A stretch of 64,000 nucleotides of DNA from an uncultured Fretibacterium sp. (GTDB lineage: Bacteria > Synergistota > Synergistia > Synergistales > Aminobacteriaceae), in NCBI GenBank assembly GCA_946186205.1, contig CAMHMH010000003.1, forward strand, positions 177,745 through 241,744, in the 5' to 3' direction. Below the pieces are notes generated by a model. It was not told where the DNA came from, ran no database searches, and saw only the letters and a list, made by a program, of their open reading frames with translations. A program made the position numbers and the translations under genes. Shown piece by piece: positions 55,091 through 63,866 of the stretch. How positions within the stretch are numbered: the first letter of the stretch is position 1; every line of letters starts with the position of its first letter.

Positions 55091-55777
55091 TTTACACTGC
55101 ATTTTGTAAAAATTTTATGGCATTTTCATAACTGCTTGTAACAACTGCTGTTATGAGTTTGAGTGTCTCGAAAAATCGCTCTGAAGTGGGCAGAAAATCG
55201 CTCTGAAGTGGGCAGAGGTCATTTACGAAAACCATGATGAACACTAAATTTAGCTCATGTTGAAAATTCCTAATAAACTAGTACCCTAATGTACCAGTAA
55301 CGGGCGGGGTCCACTGTGGACACCCGCACCCCGTCCGCTAGTGAGTCCGGGGTTAACCACAGAAAAAGACGAAAGGCGTGGAAGAATTTCTCGCTACGCT
55401 CGAAATTCTCGGATTGAAGTTCCCGCCCCCCACCCCTAACCCCCTCTTAAAGTCAAAAGCCTTTTCCACAGAACCCCTCGCTCCTTTGATCCGCGAGGGG
55501 TTATAGGTAGGAAGACGTATACGGGTAACCCAATAGGTTCGAGGCGAAGAAGAGTCCGAGGAAAAACCCAAGTATCCGGGGAACGCGCAAAGAGGTTTAC
55601 GGGTAAGGAAGAAGTAAGCGACCAACGGGAGCGTTGTAGAGGGGAAAAAGATTCTGGGGAATCAGGAGCGACCAACGGGAGCGGTTCAGGGAGAGAAAGT
55701 CTGAATTTCGGAAAAAGTCAGGAGAGGAAACACCCCCCTATTCCCCTGTGGATAATTGAAAGGAGGAAAAAACCGAA
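55091..55777. other. Candidate plasmid-type replication origin
   Basis: A 687-bp gene-free region rich in replicator-like signals: two perfect tandem 22-bp repeats (55172..55215); palindrome GTCCACTGTGGAC (55309..55321); inverted repeat GAATTTC/GAAATTC (55384..55408); a perfect 10-bp stem AACCCCTCGC/GCGAGGGGTT (55472..55502); a 17-bp direct repeat AGCGACCAACGGGAGCG twice, 50 bp apart (55617 and 55667); and a consensus DnaA box TGTGGATAA (55747..55755). It sits between the Rep-like gene and the PrimPol-DnaB gene. Confidence 0.5.
55172..55215 (+). repeat. Two tandem 22-bp iteron-like repeats
   Basis: AAAATCGCTCTGAAGTGGGCAG occurs twice head to tail without a spacer (55172..55193, 55194..55215). 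Twenty-two bp is two helical turns, the spacing of plasmid iterons. Only two copies are present, fewer than usual, which fits a decayed origin or a small control site. Confidence 0.6.
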
Positions 55778-57691
55778 TTGTTGCGTGATGTGTGTGAATT
55801 GTTTGTTGAATTGCGACAATTACGGCAATGGGTATCTTATTGTCGAGTGTGGAATGCGGGCAAGGGCAGGTATGACAAATTGCCGATAAATCCGCATGAC
55901 GGTTCAAATGCGAAGGCCAATGACGCGCGGACATGGGGAATGTTTGATGATGCGCGGCGGTATGCGGTAGAAAATGGCTTCACAGGGAATGCAGGCGGTA
56001 TAGGATTTGAGTTTGCAAATGGGTATGCAGGAATTGATCTTGATGATGTAATTGTTGCTGGGGGAACGTTGAAGCCGTTTGCGGCGGAAGTAGTGCGGAC
56101 GATGGAAAGTTACACTGAGTATTCACCAAGCGGCGAGGGGCTGCATATCTTGTTTAAGCTGAATGAGCCATTGTCGGAGTTTGGAACACACAGGCGCAAT
56201 GATGAGCTTGGAATAGAGATGTATGATAGTGGGCGTTTCTTCACAGTAACTGGCAATGTATACGGGGAAGCGCGGCCAGTCTCAGAACGTACAGAAGCAG
56301 TGCGGAAAGTGTACGCCAAGTATTTGGCTAAGTCTCAGAGTCAAGGAGTGGAAAAGGTGCTTTCAGATGTCTCAGAGGGAGTAAATCTTGAAGGCTTGTC
56401 TGGCAATGACTTGCTTGAGAGGATGTTCAATTCCCTGCATGGAGCAGAGATACGCGGGTTGTACAAAGGCGATGTATCAGGTTACGGAGAAGATGACAGT
56501 TGCGCAGACTTGGCATTGTGCAGTTACTTGGCGTTCTGGACGAATAATGATTTGCAGATGATGGACAGCCTTTTCCGCAAGTCGGGATTAATGCGCTCTA
56601 AGTGGGACGAGAAGCGCGGAAATCAGACATACGGAGCGATGACACTGGCGAAGGCGTTAATAGCGGGAGAAGGATATAGGAGCATAAATGCGAGTAAATC
56701 ATATGTGAGAGAGATTACAACCCCTGAGATAAAAACCTTGCCTCAAGTAGTTACGGAAGCTGATAGAATATCGAGTATCAGCAAATATGTAGAGAGTGAG
56801 GGCGGTGAAGTAACGCTAGAAATGGAGCTGGAAAGGTTTAGCAAGTACCGAGACCGCAAGACTGGTTATAGCAACTTGGACGCGAAGATGAGCCTTTATC
56901 CCGGGCTTTACGTTCTTGGCGCGATAAGTTCACTGGGCAAAACGACGTTCTGCGGACAGATGGCGGATCAGTTAGCGTTTGCTGGTGAACATGTGTTTTA
57001 TTTCTCGCTTGAGCAGACGCGGCTTGAACTTGTAACGAAGGGACTGTCGCGTCTGATGGCGCAGGCGGATATGCGTAGTGCGCTGACCTCAATGGAAATC
57101 CGTCGGGGTATGAGTTCAGAAGGATTGAAAGCGGCGCGGGAAGTCTACGTATCACGCGGAAAGAATGAGTATATAGTGGAATGCGGGTTTGACACGAACG
57201 TTGATGTGATAGTAGGAACGGTGAAAGATTATATATCGCGCACAGGAGTGAAGCCAGTAGTGATGGTGGACTACCTGCAAATAATAACGCCCGTGAGTAC
57301 GCACCAGACGACCAAAGATGTAGTAGACTACAACGTGCGTGCGCTGAAGAAGTTACAGACGGAGAATGATTTGGTAGTACTGGTAATCTCCTCGCTGAAC
57401 CGGCAGAACTATCTGACTCCGATAGACTTCTCCTCGTTCAAGGAGTCCGGAGGAATCGAGTATACGGCGGATGTGATATGGGGATTGCAGTTGAGTATAA
57501 TGAATGAGGAGCTTTTTGACCGTGAAGCGAAACTGAAGGCCAAGCGAGAGGCAGTGAAGGAGGCAAAAGCGGCGCACCCGCGTGAAATCGAGCTTGTGTG
57601 CCTGAAAAACCGTTACGGAATAAGCAGTTACAGCTGTAGCTTCAAGTATTACGCGAAATATGATTTGTTCGTACCCGAGAGAGATGTATAG
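55778..57691 (+). CDS. PrimPol - DnaB replicative helicase fusion
   Basis: 637 residues, TTG start 11 bp after AAAGGAGG. Residues ~10-180 are an archaeo-eukaryotic primase-polymerase-like domain: GGIGFEFANGYAGIDLDDV (catalytic acidic pair, ~86) and SPSGEGLHILFKL (His motif, ~120). A helical PriCT-like part follows (~230-300). Residues ~345-637 are a DnaB helicase: LGAISSLGKTTFCGQMADQLA (Walker A-like, ~385), FYFSLEQTRLEL and VMVDYLQIITP (~500). Such fusions prime and unwind plasmid or phage DNA. It ends in TAG and converges on the ParB gene. Confidence 0.85.
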   Translation: MLRDVCELFVELRQLRQWVSYCRVWNAGKGRYDKLPINPHDGSNAKANDARTWGMFDDARRYAVENGFTGNAGGIGFEFANGYAGIDLDDVIVAGGTLKPFAAEVVRTMESYTEYSPSGEGLHILFKLNEPLSEFGTHRRNDELGIEMYDSGRFFTVTGNVYGEARPVSERTEAVRKVYAKYLAKSQSQGVEKVLSDVSEGVNLEGLSGNDLLERMFNSLHGAEIRGLYKGDVSGYGEDDSCADLALCSYLAFWTNNDLQMMDSLFRKSGLMRSKWDEKRGNQTYGAMTLAKALIAGEGYRSINASKSYVREITTPEIKTLPQVVTEADRISSISKYVESEGGEVTLEMELERFSKYRDRKTGYSNLDAKMSLYPGLYVLGAISSLGKTTFCGQMADQLAFAGEHVFYFSLEQTRLELVTKGLSRLMAQADMRSALTSMEIRRGMSSEGLKAAREVYVSRGKNEYIVECGFDTNVDVIVGTVKDYISRTGVKPVVMVDYLQIITPVSTHQTTKDVVDYNVRALKKLQTENDLVVLVISSLNRQNYLTPIDFSSFKESGGIEYTADVIWGLQLSIMNEELFDREAKLKAKREAVKEAKAAHPREIELVCLKNRYGISSYSCSFKYYAKYDLFVPERDV

Positions 57692-57716
57692 GAAGAAGGG
57701 GGTAAAATTTAGTAGC

Positions 57717-57759
57717 CGGCGAGCGTATGGTAGTGGTCGAGTATAGCGATAGCTCGCCG
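57717..57759. terminator. Inverted repeat between convergent PrimPol-DnaB and ParB genes
   Basis: CGGCGAGC (57717..57724) and GCTCGCCG (57752..57759) are perfect 8-bp complements with a 27-bp loop. The position between two gene ends suggests a bidirectional terminator, but T tracts are missing on both sides. Confidence 0.3.
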
Positions 57760-57801
57760 ACTGTTGAAAGACGGTATAGGAAACTTCACATACTTTCTCT
57801 G

Positions 57802-59361
57802 CTAATCTAGTATCTCCCAACTTCTTTCATTGGCGATCTGTTCTTCTATAAAATCCTCAGGAGCGGCCATGTGCCAATATGTTGTTTTTCCGTTGTATAT
57901 GGTAGAGAATTGGTGTTCATTGAAGAGAGCTTCATGGTCAGGGAAGAGTTCAAGGGCTGGTAGGTCTCCCAGTAACTGAACAGTAAGTTGCTTGAATAGT
58001 TCAGGTTTGACATAATCAGGCTTTTCTTTTTCTATAGGACATAGAACGCCCTGCGGGATTCTGTCATTGACGCGCTGAAGAGTTCCTTTTGTAGCAATTA
58101 AGCAAAATTCAACGTTTTCACGAGTCCAGTTGCCAGTTTGACCGGGATAATAAGATTGTTGTCCGTTATCATCCTCAGTTGTTTTAACCCAAACGAAAGC
58201 AATTTTTTCGTTGGAGAAGCCCCATTGTTTTATAACCTCTTGAGCTTCATGAAGGTGAGATGGGTTTACCCATATGAGTAAGGCGTAATTTTCGTCAGCG
58301 ACCTGCCCCACAGGCAACGTGAGCAGTTCTTTGAGAGATTGGTCATACTCCCAACTTGGGGCAGCATAGATTATGCTGTAGCGGAGGTCTGTTTTGTAGA
58401 TACTGATTCTTGAGTACTCTTCATATTCATTATATTCTTCAAATACATCACGTTCATCGTCGTCATAATCGTGAGAGTTGCTTTCTTCCTCATAATCATA
58501 CTGATCATACTGTGTGGCGCATTCATAGTATTGCTCATTTTGCGATGGTTGCCAAGTCTCATTGTCTGAAGGCTCGGTAACTTCTTCCTGCTGAAGTTGT
58601 TCGGGTATCTCCTTATGCTGTATCTGTGCCTCTTGTGTAGTAGAGACTTCCTTCGGTTGCCTCTCTTCATTCATGGTTGCAGAATTAGCCTCATGTTGAG
58701 AGTTTAGCTCCTCATTGCGGAATGAAGCCTCAGAGGTAGTTGATTGAGGTTGTACGTAATCGGCAGAGTTCGCAGTATTAGTATCAGGTTGAGATTTTCG
58801 GTTGCGAGATCTGACTTGAGAAATGACAGACTTAGCAGATTCGCCCTGTTCAATACGTTGAGCAATCTCCGACTGTTGAGACTCAGGAAGTTTAGTAACC
58901 TCGTAAGCGGCATTGATTGAAATTTCATCATTCCGGGCGGCGTTGACGATGGTGGTAGGAGCATGGTCGATAACTTTAGTAGCGTGTTCGTATGTAGAGC
59001 CAGATACCCCAGCGAGCATTCTCTGTTCAGCCTGAGCTTTGACGGCCTCTTCGTATTTACGAACAATCTCAACGCTTTGAAAATCACTAAGGTTGCGCCT
59101 GCCTAACTGATTTTGAATCATCCATAGAAAGACCTCTTTGCGCGGGGCGAACTCCTTTTGAACGATCTGAAAGTCGATATTGTGCATCTTGCAAATTTTG
59201 AATCTGTGATGGCCGTCAACGATGATGCCGTTCCAAGTGATAATAGGGTCGCGGCAGCCCTCGGTGAGAATACTCTGCTCCAAGCGGCTGTATTCGTCGT
59301 TAGTAAGTGGCGGAATGAGGCTCTTAAAATCGTTGTCAACCTGTAGTTCTTGTGTACTCAC
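57802..59361 (-). CDS. ParB-type nuclease domain fused to a degenerate MT-A70 methyltransferase
   Basis: 519 residues. The N-terminus is ParB-like (LTNDEYSRLEQSI, IIVDGHHRFKICK at ~49, a helical DNA-binding part to ~180). A long Gln/Glu/Asp/Tyr-rich linker (~190-325) follows. The C-terminal domain has the MT-A70 (adenine-N6) fold: YSIIYAAPSWEY (~336), GFSNEKIAFVWVKT, GQTGNWTRENVEFCLIATKG (~415), and a substrate end KPDYVKPELFKQL...ALELFPD. The catalytic DPPW motif is APSW, so methylation is probably lost while binding may persist. It may partition the replicon or mark its DNA. Confidence 0.82.
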   Translation of the reverse strand: MSTQELQVDNDFKSLIPPLTNDEYSRLEQSILTEGCRDPIITWNGIIVDGHHRFKICKMHNIDFQIVQKEFAPRKEVFLWMIQNQLGRRNLSDFQSVEIVRKYEEAVKAQAEQRMLAGVSGSTYEHATKVIDHAPTTIVNAARNDEISINAAYEVTKLPESQQSEIAQRIEQGESAKSVISQVRSRNRKSQPDTNTANSADYVQPQSTTSEASFRNEELNSQHEANSATMNEERQPKEVSTTQEAQIQHKEIPEQLQQEEVTEPSDNETWQPSQNEQYYECATQYDQYDYEEESNSHDYDDDERDVFEEYNEYEEYSRISIYKTDLRYSIIYAAPSWEYDQSLKELLTLPVGQVADENYALLIWVNPSHLHEAQEVIKQWGFSNEKIAFVWVKTTEDDNGQQSYYPGQTGNWTRENVEFCLIATKGTLQRVNDRIPQGVLCPIEKEKPDYVKPELFKQLTVQLLGDLPALELFPDHEALFNEHQFSTIYNGKTTYWHMAAPEDFIEEQIANERSWEILD

Positions 59362-59477
59362 GGCGCATAATCACTCCTTTGCAAAATTTAGGGAGGGGGT
59401 TTTAGCATGTCATAAAGTGTAAATTAATATCGGCAACCCAGACCGCTATACCTATAACAGTTGACCTTTTGCGTAAA

Positions 59478-60440
59478 TTACATATGAGCTTCCCAGAATT
59501 TCACGGCATTATCAAGCCATTCTTCAGCGATGGTATTTTCACCAAGCCCGAAACCGTGAGGCAGTCCCGGAAAAATCTCAATCATTGAGTCCGTTCCGTT
59601 AGCTTTGATTCTGTCAACGTATGATTGCATTGACCTGTACGAGGCTATACCGTCTGATGTTCCAACGCAGGCATATGTTGGAGGCTCGCGCCCGGTTATT
59701 TCCGACAGCCCAGTGTACTGCATTATGACAGCAGACGGACGCGGATATGATTTTTCGCCGAATGACTCAGTGCCGTATGAGCCGAGCCACGCCGCCATCC
59801 TTGCGCCCGCAGAACCTCCCCATAATGAATAGCCGCTGACATCGACTCCGAGACTCTCCGCGTTGTCGTGAATGAATGCAATCGCTCTCGCTAAGTCCTC
59901 ACATGCTGTGTTAGAACCCGGACGGTATATCAAAGCGAAAGCGTTATAGCCCTTTCGTGAAAGCTCTAATGCATGTGGGAAGCTGTCATGAATCGCTCCG
60001 ACGTATACGAATCCTCCGCCCGCATTGCAGACCGCGAACTTTGCGCCGCGATTGCCCCTGAAGAAAAATAATCCTGTGCTGTTTGCTCGCGGGTCATCAG
60101 GCGGGTATATAGGGTAGAATATTTGTCGGTCATTGCTTACCTCGTCAAGCATGTAATTTATCACGTCAGCAGTTCTTGAAGGGTTAATGTAGTTGTACCA
60201 TGTGAGTCGCAAATCGCCGATAGTATTGCCGCTGTAATAATAATCGTTAAGCGGGAAAATCATCCGTCCCCAATTCCCGAAAGCAGGATTATTTATCACG
60301 TCAGAAATTCTTGCAGCCTCCGTAACTCTTTCAGGAGTCAAATTTTCGTTGTTCACTGTCTCTGTCCCTCCTCCGCTTGAACATCCTGCCAGAGAAAATA
60401 TCAGCGCGGGCATCAGTACGCAAAGTATATATTTCATCAT
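59478..60440 (-). CDS. Lipoprotein alpha/beta-hydrolase (esterase)
   Basis: 320 residues with a lipobox (SLAGC, ~20) and Ser/Gly spacer. The hydrolase core shows FFRGNRGAKFAVCNAGGGFVYVG (oxyanion region), the nucleophile elbow SLWGGSAGARM (~210) and a His in LPHGFGLGE (~295). It hydrolyses an ester at the cell surface; the substrate is unknown. It is the last gene of a minus-strand cluster of exported hydrolases and starts 4 bp after the stop of the next one. Confidence 0.85.
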   Translation of the reverse strand: MMKYILCVLMPALIFSLAGCSSGGGTETVNNENLTPERVTEAARISDVINNPAFGNWGRMIFPLNDYYYSGNTIGDLRLTWYNYINPSRTADVINYMLDEVSNDRQIFYPIYPPDDPRANSTGLFFFRGNRGAKFAVCNAGGGFVYVGAIHDSFPHALELSRKGYNAFALIYRPGSNTACEDLARAIAFIHDNAESLGVDVSGYSLWGGSAGARMAAWLGSYGTESFGEKSYPRPSAVIMQYTGLSEITGREPPTYACVGTSDGIASYRSMQSYVDRIKANGTDSMIEIFPGLPHGFGLGENTIAEEWLDNAVKFWEAHM

Positions 60441-60444
60441 TATG

Positions 60445-61437
60445 TTACCTCCCGAAGAATATTCTCAGCGCGTGGTACATGTACGTCTCGCACGCTATAA
60501 GGTCATGCCGTCCGCCGTCAATTATTGCGTAATGCAGGTTCGAGGGCGTGAATGCCTGCGTCTTCATCATGGCCTGAATCTGATTGTCCGTCTGAGTGAA
60601 TATAGGATCATCCGTGCCGATCCCCTCGTAAATATAGAAGTCATCATCGCGCCAATTTCCGCCCCGCACGACTCCTTCAAGGTATTCTGTTGTCTCATCG
60701 GGATAATATCTTCCGCCGTAAGTCCCAATAATCCAGCAGTCCCCGCTCATAGGCAGAAAGAATTTCACGAGGTCAAGATTGTAGATGAACTGATGCCACG
60801 TAGTAACAGCTCCGAGAGAAAATCCCCCGAATGCCCTGTGAGTCCGCGAATTTCTGAGACCTTCGGGAGTCGTGTTCTCCGCGAATGTCCTGTATTTTGA
60901 CTCTATATAGGGCAGCAAGTCATTCCGAAAGTCGTTGTGAAAGACAAGCAATTCTTCCTGAGAACGTGAGAAGCTCTGCGGCTGATTCTGCGCGTCAAAC
61001 GTAACGCATACGACAATAAGCGGTTTAATAAGCCCGTCATGAATCATGTTGTCGAGCATATCAGGCAAATCGCAGTCGCTGAAGAAACTTCCCGCCGTCA
61101 TAGTCCATCCGTGCATGAGGTAGAAGACATCATAGCGTTCCGACTCGCTGTAGCCGTAAGGGAGATATATATACGCAGTCTTTGTGATTTCCTGATTGTT
61201 AGTGTAGTCGCGGCTCTTGTAATGCTCAGTTATGATTGTGCCTTTCTCTGTGCATTGTGTGAAATATGATGATGGTACTGCATTAAGATATTCTGTGAAT
61301 CCTGTCAGCTGTGCAGTATTGTTATTGTCTGTCGTATTGTTGCTGTTTGTGTTTTCGGTGTTCATTGTTCCGCCTGACCCCCCGCAGCCTGATGTAGTGA
61401 GAGCAAGAATCATCAGCAAAAAAATTTTGAGTCTCAT
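60445..61437 (-). CDS. Lipoprotein esterase (feruloyl/enterochelin-esterase-like)
   Basis: 330 residues from ATG 61437, preceded by CGGAGGA; a longer start at 61470 lies beyond that site and is unlikely. Lipobox TTSGC (~18), then a polar Asn/Thr linker. The esterase-D-like fold includes AYIYLPYGYSESERYDVFYLMHGW, nucleophile GGFSLGAVTTW (~206) and C-terminal IIDGGRHDLIACE with the His. Related enzymes release feruloyl groups from plant cell walls, which would fit a gut or rumen habitat; the substrate is unproven. Confidence 0.85.
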   Translation of the reverse strand: MRLKIFLLMILALTTSGCGGSGGTMNTENTNSNNTTDNNNTAQLTGFTEYLNAVPSSYFTQCTEKGTIITEHYKSRDYTNNQEITKTAYIYLPYGYSESERYDVFYLMHGWTMTAGSFFSDCDLPDMLDNMIHDGLIKPLIVVCVTFDAQNQPQSFSRSQEELLVFHNDFRNDLLPYIESKYRTFAENTTPEGLRNSRTHRAFGGFSLGAVTTWHQFIYNLDLVKFFLPMSGDCWIIGTYGGRYYPDETTEYLEGVVRGGNWRDDDFYIYEGIGTDDPIFTQTDNQIQAMMKTQAFTPSNLHYAIIDGGRHDLIACETYMYHALRIFFGR

Positions 61438-61451
61438 TACGATTCCTCCGT

Positions 61452-61490
61452 AAAAAAATTCCTGCCTCACACATTCACATGAAGCAGGAA
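61452..61490 (-). terminator. Rho-independent terminator after the type-B esterase gene
   Basis: TTCCTGC (minus strand, 61490..61484) and GCAGGAA (61465..61459) form a 7-bp stem followed on the minus strand by seven T (61458..61452). It separates the transcript of the 61502..63082 gene from the two lipoprotein genes. Confidence 0.75.
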
Positions 61491-61501
61491 AAAATTTCGT
61501 G

Positions 61502-63082
61502 TTATTCCGTCAGAAGTTTCAAGAGTTCAGCGTCATGATGATTGCTAAGTACAGGAACGTCATCAAATATCATTGTTGCGCCGTTCTCAGGTGTATACGC
61601 CTCCCATCCCGGATTGCCGGTTCTGGCGAAATCGATCCATGCCTGACTCATTTTGTCCGCGAGTGCCTGAGATTTTTCGCCGCCGCCTGTAGTTTTCTCG
61701 CTGAGGGCTATATTGTTGAAGACAAACGGAAGCTCCGAGCAGTGATAAGCCATAGCATAGCCGCCCATAATGGGAGTCTCCCACGTGAATATGTATGCGT
61801 AAACGGGCGCGGGCTGCTTTGCTTTGGTGTTGAGAGTCTCAATAGCTCCGAGCCGCAGCCGTGTGTCAACATAGAGAGAGTCGCCGGCTTTTTTCCACGG
61901 GTAAGCCTTGAGGAATGCTGCTGTAACTTTGTCTGCCTTGTCGCCGAAACGTTCGCGGAGTTTTGCTGACGTTTTAGCCTCGTCCCAGAAATTTTTGTTA
62001 TCGCTCTGATTTTCTGCCATATTCACAACGAGAGGTACACTTATCCATTCATTGAGGACAGAGCCGGCCATGAGGGGAATATCTTTTGCCCAATCGCTGA
62101 AGCCGCCTTTCACCGGGTCTTTCGGGATAATGTCTCCGTCCTTGACTGGAGCCCACGAGATTTTGACTTCAGCAAGAGCTTTTTTCCCGGCCATGTCGAG
62201 ACGCTCGAAGGGAACATCTTTGAGGCTGTCGACATTCGCGGGGTCAATGCCCAAATCGGCAAGCACAAGTTCTGCGACTCTGCGTGAAATTTTCTGATCC
62301 GGCAGAGTTATTCCCATCATTTGAACCGCGCCGCTCTGCTCTATAACCTTGTGGAAGAGTCCTTTTGCTGACGGCATAGCCATTAGGGTTAAAATTTTCG
62401 CCCCGCCTCCTGACTGACCGAACAGCGTAACATTACTCGGGTCGCCTCCGAAATGTGATATATTGTCCCTTACCCATTCGAGAGCCGCAACGATGTCCAT
62501 CATTCCAAGATTGCCGGAATACTTGTACTTTTCGCCGTAAGCAGACAAATCAAGGAAGCCAAGAACATTAAGCCTATGATTTAAGCTGACGACAACGACA
62601 TCACCTTTACGTGCGAGATTTTCGCCGCGATAAACATCTTCAGCGAGAGAAGAGCCAGCCTGAAATCCTCCGCCGTGAAGCCATATCATTACCGGGCGTT
62701 TAGCGTCATCGAGTCCGGAAGTCCAGATGTTAAGGTTCTGGCAGCTGTTATCCTGCGGGTAATTCCTTCCTTCCCACAAAGGCCAGTAGTAATGAACGGG
62801 GAACATATCATCTTCGGGCTTAATGCTCTGAGGGGACATAGGGCCGTAATTGAGCGCGAGCTTTACGCCGTCCCATGATGAGACTTTCACCGGGGGCATG
62901 AAAGGTTCTGCTGTTGCGTACTGGACTCCGTGATACGTATATATTCCGTCGCGTATGAAGCCCTGAAGTTTTCCGTTCTCCGTCTCTGCTACTGCTATGC
63001 CCGGCCCTGCGAGAATTTCCGCTGATGACACCGAGCATAACGCGATAACTATCATGAATGACAGTGCAAATAGTTTCTTCAC
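61502..63082 (-). CDS. Exported type-B carboxylesterase (intact catalytic triad)
   Basis: 526 residues from GTG 63082 (GGAGG upstream; the preceding stop overlaps as TAGTG). Signal peptide ending SVSSA. Type-B carboxylesterase: GIYTYHGVQYA, CQNLNIWTSG, MIWLHGGGFQAGSS, LNHRLNVLGFLDLS, nucleophile LFGQSGGGAKI (~217), and His in AYHCSELPFVF (~447). All triad parts appear present, unlike the homologue at 49742. It is translationally coupled to the SDR gene upstream. Confidence 0.9.
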   Translation of the reverse strand: MKKLFALSFMIVIALCSVSSAEILAGPGIAVAETENGKLQGFIRDGIYTYHGVQYATAEPFMPPVKVSSWDGVKLALNYGPMSPQSIKPEDDMFPVHYYWPLWEGRNYPQDNSCQNLNIWTSGLDDAKRPVMIWLHGGGFQAGSSLAEDVYRGENLARKGDVVVVSLNHRLNVLGFLDLSAYGEKYKYSGNLGMMDIVAALEWVRDNISHFGGDPSNVTLFGQSGGGAKILTLMAMPSAKGLFHKVIEQSGAVQMMGITLPDQKISRRVAELVLADLGIDPANVDSLKDVPFERLDMAGKKALAEVKISWAPVKDGDIIPKDPVKGGFSDWAKDIPLMAGSVLNEWISVPLVVNMAENQSDNKNFWDEAKTSAKLRERFGDKADKVTAAFLKAYPWKKAGDSLYVDTRLRLGAIETLNTKAKQPAPVYAYIFTWETPIMGGYAMAYHCSELPFVFNNIALSEKTTGGGEKSQALADKMSQAWIDFARTGNPGWEAYTPENGATMIFDDVPVLSNHHDAELLKLLTE

Positions 63083-63863
63083 TATAATTCCTCCTTATAG
63101 TCAGTTTTCCTGCTTAAGTCGCTCCATTTGCGTATCTCATCAAGCCGCGACTCAAATTCTCCCGTAATGATTTTAACGGCATCGCTGCCTAGCAATAATC
63201 TTCTGGGACAGTCTGGACGCTCAATGATTCCTGCGATGATTTCCCGGCTCTGTGAGGGGCTCCGGGCTGGCCTGTCTCATTAGCCGCAGATTTTCCCGCT
63301 ATTGACTCGTAAAATTTTGTGCGGAATGCTCCCGGCTCTACCGTAAGGACTTTAACGCCTAAGTTTTGAAGTTCCTTCCGTAAAGCATCGCTCATCAGCT
63401 CAAGCGCGCCTTTTGAGGCAGAATACCAGCCGTTATTAGGTGCTGACCGTATGCCGCCGATTGATGACACATTGATGATTACGCCATGCCCCCGCGATTT
63501 CATTCCCGGCAGAATTTTCCGTATCAGCTCAAATGGCCCGAACAAATGCGTCTGGAACAGCGAGCCGATAATTTTCATATCGCCTTCCTCAACTGCGGAG
63601 CGGTAACCGAATCCCGCGTTATTCATGAGAACGTCAATTTTCCCGAAACGTTCAAGCGAAATTTTCACCGCGCTGTCTATGCTGTCATTGTCCGTAACAT
63701 CAAGAGCGAGGGCTAATGCTGTGTCGGGATATTTTTCCGCGAGGAATCTAATATCAGCGGTATTTCTGGCGGTGATGACGGCACAATCTCCGCGCTTCAA
63801 AACAGCTTCAGCCGTTCCCCGCCCAATTCCTGAAGAACAGCCTGTAATCAGCCAAGTACGCAT
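63082..63863 (-). pseudogene. Short-chain dehydrogenase/reductase with a C-terminal frameshift
   Basis: The first 205 residues are an intact classical SDR: TGCSSGIG cofactor loop, MNNAGFG, Ser in INVSSIGG, YSASKG catalytic pair (~153) and VEPGAFRTKF. Near 63250 the frame slips: the continuing frame ends at 63189 with unrelated residues, while another frame gives the normal SDR end (REIIAGIIERPDCPRRLLLGSDAV...RKWSDLSRK) to the TAG at 63082. The core catalytic residues precede the shift. Sequencing error is possible. Confidence 0.75.
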
Positions 63864-63866
63864 GAA

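Noticed and set aside
55172..55215. CRISPR-like array
   Set aside because: Only two repeats with no spacer between them; no cas genes in the window.
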